From NCBI GenBank assembly GCA_018239715.1, contig JAFEGW010000003.1, forward strand, positions 124,001 to 188,000: DNA of 64,000 bases, read 5' to 3'. This document shows positions 63,001 to 64,000 of this stretch, piece by piece; position 1 is the first letter of the stretch; every line of letters begins with the position of its first letter. Both the position numbers and the translations under genes were made by a program. The notes beneath the pieces were generated by a model. That model had not been told where the DNA came from. It saw only the letters and a list, made by a program, of their open reading frames with translations, and searched no databases. This DNA is from Verrucomicrobiota bacterium. GTDB lineage: Bacteria > Chlamydiota > Chlamydiia > Chlamydiales > Rhabdochlamydiaceae.

Positions 63001-63848
63001 GGTGCAATAGCGGTTAGGTTATAATACAGTCCAGAATGCCTAACTGTTCCAAAAATTTCTCATAAGCCCATCGATTGTAATAGCTGAGAAAATACCTTAT
63101 AGCTCTCATGTGGTTGATAAATAGTTTGGAGAGGGCTACGGTCTTTCTCACAAGTCGGCTTATTCTCTGTCGTAGAATGCAGTTAACTCCTTCAATAAGG
63201 CTTGTTTTCCCGGACTTTTTTTACCGCAAAATGCACTTCTTCTGGGATTGCTGCTTTATAGGCTTCCCATTCATCCGTATAGACATCACATCCAGAGCGA
63301 TAAGGCTCGGGGACTTCTGCCCAAAACGCCTTTGCATCTCGCTCTGAGCGTCCTCCAGCATGGACTGCTACCCCTTGCCGGGTGAGGGCGTCTAATGCTA
63401 ACCAGACCCACACTTGGTTTTTCTTTTTACCCACAAAAGACCAAAGTTCATCTGTTTCTATTCTTTCTAATACAAGCCCTAGGGAGTCAGGAGGTGCTTG
63501 TACATTCAAATTTCTCGGAGTTTTCTCATACTTTTCCTTAATAAAATTTAAGAGCTAAGGCTGACTCACTTGAGCAACTCGACAGAGTCCTCGAAGAGAC
63601 AGTTTTTCTAAGAGAAGTCTACGGATGAGATTTTTGGTTTCTTCGGAGATAATCTTGTTTTGTGGATCGAGAACAAACTGCCGATTGCAATCTAGACATT
63701 TGTGATTTTGGTCACCGTGCTGATTAATGCCATTTCATTTAAAAGCTATAGAGCCACAAGAAGGACAACAGCTACGCATATTCTTAACCTCTGTAAATGG
63801 TCAAGATTATAATTACTAAATAAAAATTAACCTAACTATTTATACATC
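63001..63848 (-). mobile_element. Decayed IS1-like insertion sequence
   Basis: The element spans a broken IS1-type transposase gene. Imperfect terminal inverted repeats are suggested: GGTGCAATAGCGGTTAGGTT at the left end (63001-63020) and, on the other strand from 63848, GATGTATAAATAGTTAGGTT (13 of 20 positions alike, the last eight identical). No clear target-site duplication is visible. The element ends are less certain than the gene it carries. Confidence 0.55.
63014..63779 (-). pseudogene. IS1-family transposase, inactivated by two stops and a frameshift
   Basis: Reading the minus strand from the ATG at 63779 gives an InsA-type zinc finger (CCPSCGSIAFK, stop, NGINQHG, KCLDCNRQFV), a helix-turn-helix (RRLLLEKLSLRGLCRVAQVS), a second stop (QP*LLNFIKEKYE), and then the InsB-like catalytic part TDELWSFVGKKKNQVWVWLAL, CDVYTDEWEAYKAAIP (D and E/D residues). 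At a run of seven A (plus-strand T7, 63216-63222) the frame shifts, and the C-terminus continues as KTSLIEGVNCILRQRISRLVRK (IS1 N-H-I-E-R-F-N-type end). An eighth A would restore the frame. The TGA after FK and TAG after SQP make it a pseudogene whatever the frameshift. The two halves are in one frame, unlike IS1, which uses a programmed shift. Confidence 0.8.
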
Positions 63849-63906
63849 GACATTTATCAAGCTCGATTCCTAGAAATAATTTAGCTTTTGAGGGAAGTAT
63901 TTTTCA

Positions 63907-64000
63907 TCAAGCGGCTTTCTCTTTCAATTCTTCTTCCATCTGCATTAGTGGTTTGTAGCCTAAGGAAAAGTGCAAAATAGCTGGTGTTATATAACCGACC
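63907..64000 (-). pseudogene. C-terminal fragment of a probable transposase (IS3/rve type), cut by the window end
   Basis: The minus-strand frame entering at 64000 encodes ILHFSLGYKPLMQMEEELK followed by EKAA and a stop. H-S-x-L-G-Y-x-P near the C-terminus is typical of rve-type transposases of the IS3 group. Only about 31 residues are visible, so family and completeness are uncertain. The 58 bp between it and the IS1-like element are AT-rich with nothing else recognisable. Confidence 0.45.

Noticed and set aside
63192-63509. Stand-alone 105-residue transposase gene
   Set aside because: Upstream and downstream pieces in the same or shifted frame complete an IS1-type transposase; the frame is only a fragment of a pseudogene.
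1-64000. CRISPR array, rRNA operon or prophage
   Set aside because: No regularly spaced repeats with unique spacers, no rRNA sequence and no phage structural or integrase genes were seen; only the insertion-sequence remnants at the right edge are mobile.

Overview
The window looks like chromosomal DNA from an environmental (Parachlamydia/Waddlia/Simkania/Estrella-type) member of the Chlamydiota. The evidence is a set of genes and gene orders typical of that phylum: a fused secDF followed by recJ and the phylum-specific regulator euo, then tsp and gltX; a block of tsaE, engB and dnaQ behind a conserved chlamydial hypothetical gene; and a block with an ADP/ATP-type nucleotide translocase, pgsA, an S49 peptidase, polA, coaE, rho and dnaB. 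From memory these blocks match neighbourhoods in Chlamydia trachomatis (around CT441-CT448, CT536-CT538 and CT491-CT497), but here they are separated by extra metabolic, transport and host-interaction-type genes that the small pathogen genomes lack. The genus cannot be named from sequence alone.

Layout. 1-4661: the 3' part of glgC (glycogen synthesis), converging on a two-gene phosphoketolase-acetate kinase operon that would turn pentose/hexose phosphates into acetate and ATP. 4898-18474: secDF-recJ, then euo on the opposite strand with a clear promoter and terminator, the periplasmic protease tsp, a large AT-rich beta-propeller/BMT5-like methyltransferase fusion, and gltX with a previously uncalled 39-residue lipoprotein gene antisense to its end. 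18612-30961: a flavoprotein reductase, two drug-type MFS exporters, a DHCR24-like FAD oxidase, a pair of exported phosphatase-like proteins, ispF, an ATP-grasp protein, murA and epmB. 31032-36748: an accessory zone with a eukaryote-like kinase fused to Sel1 repeats, a frameshifted exported acetyltransferase, a VOC protein, and a two-gene nucleotidyltransferase/nuclease-like module. 36856-44453: argS-ldh on the minus strand; on the plus strand the tightly coupled hypothetical-tsaE-engB-dnaQ-pgk-EamA run. 44443-62970: nucleotide translocase, lipid and membrane genes (DedA, PgsA, MscS, DoxX/MauE-like), sppA-polA-coaE-rho, an oligopeptide-binding lipoprotein with a kinase-like neighbour, a predicted exported S-adenosylmethionine decarboxylase, tRNA-Ser(GCU) and dnaB. 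62971-64000: decayed insertion sequences (an IS1-like element with two stops and a frameshift, and the tail of a probable second transposase).

Many housekeeping genes overlap by a few bases and are probably translationally coupled. Good sigma-70-like promoters (TTGaaa, 16-18 bp, TAtaaT-like) can be read upstream of euo, the kinase, tRNA-Ser, dnaB and others. The most promising less-described objects are the nucleotidyltransferase/nuclease-like pair (35068-36748), the propeller/methyltransferase fusion (13999-16848), the exported AdoMet decarboxylase (59300-59848) and the divergent kinase-fold protein (57807-58688). Their functions are inference only.
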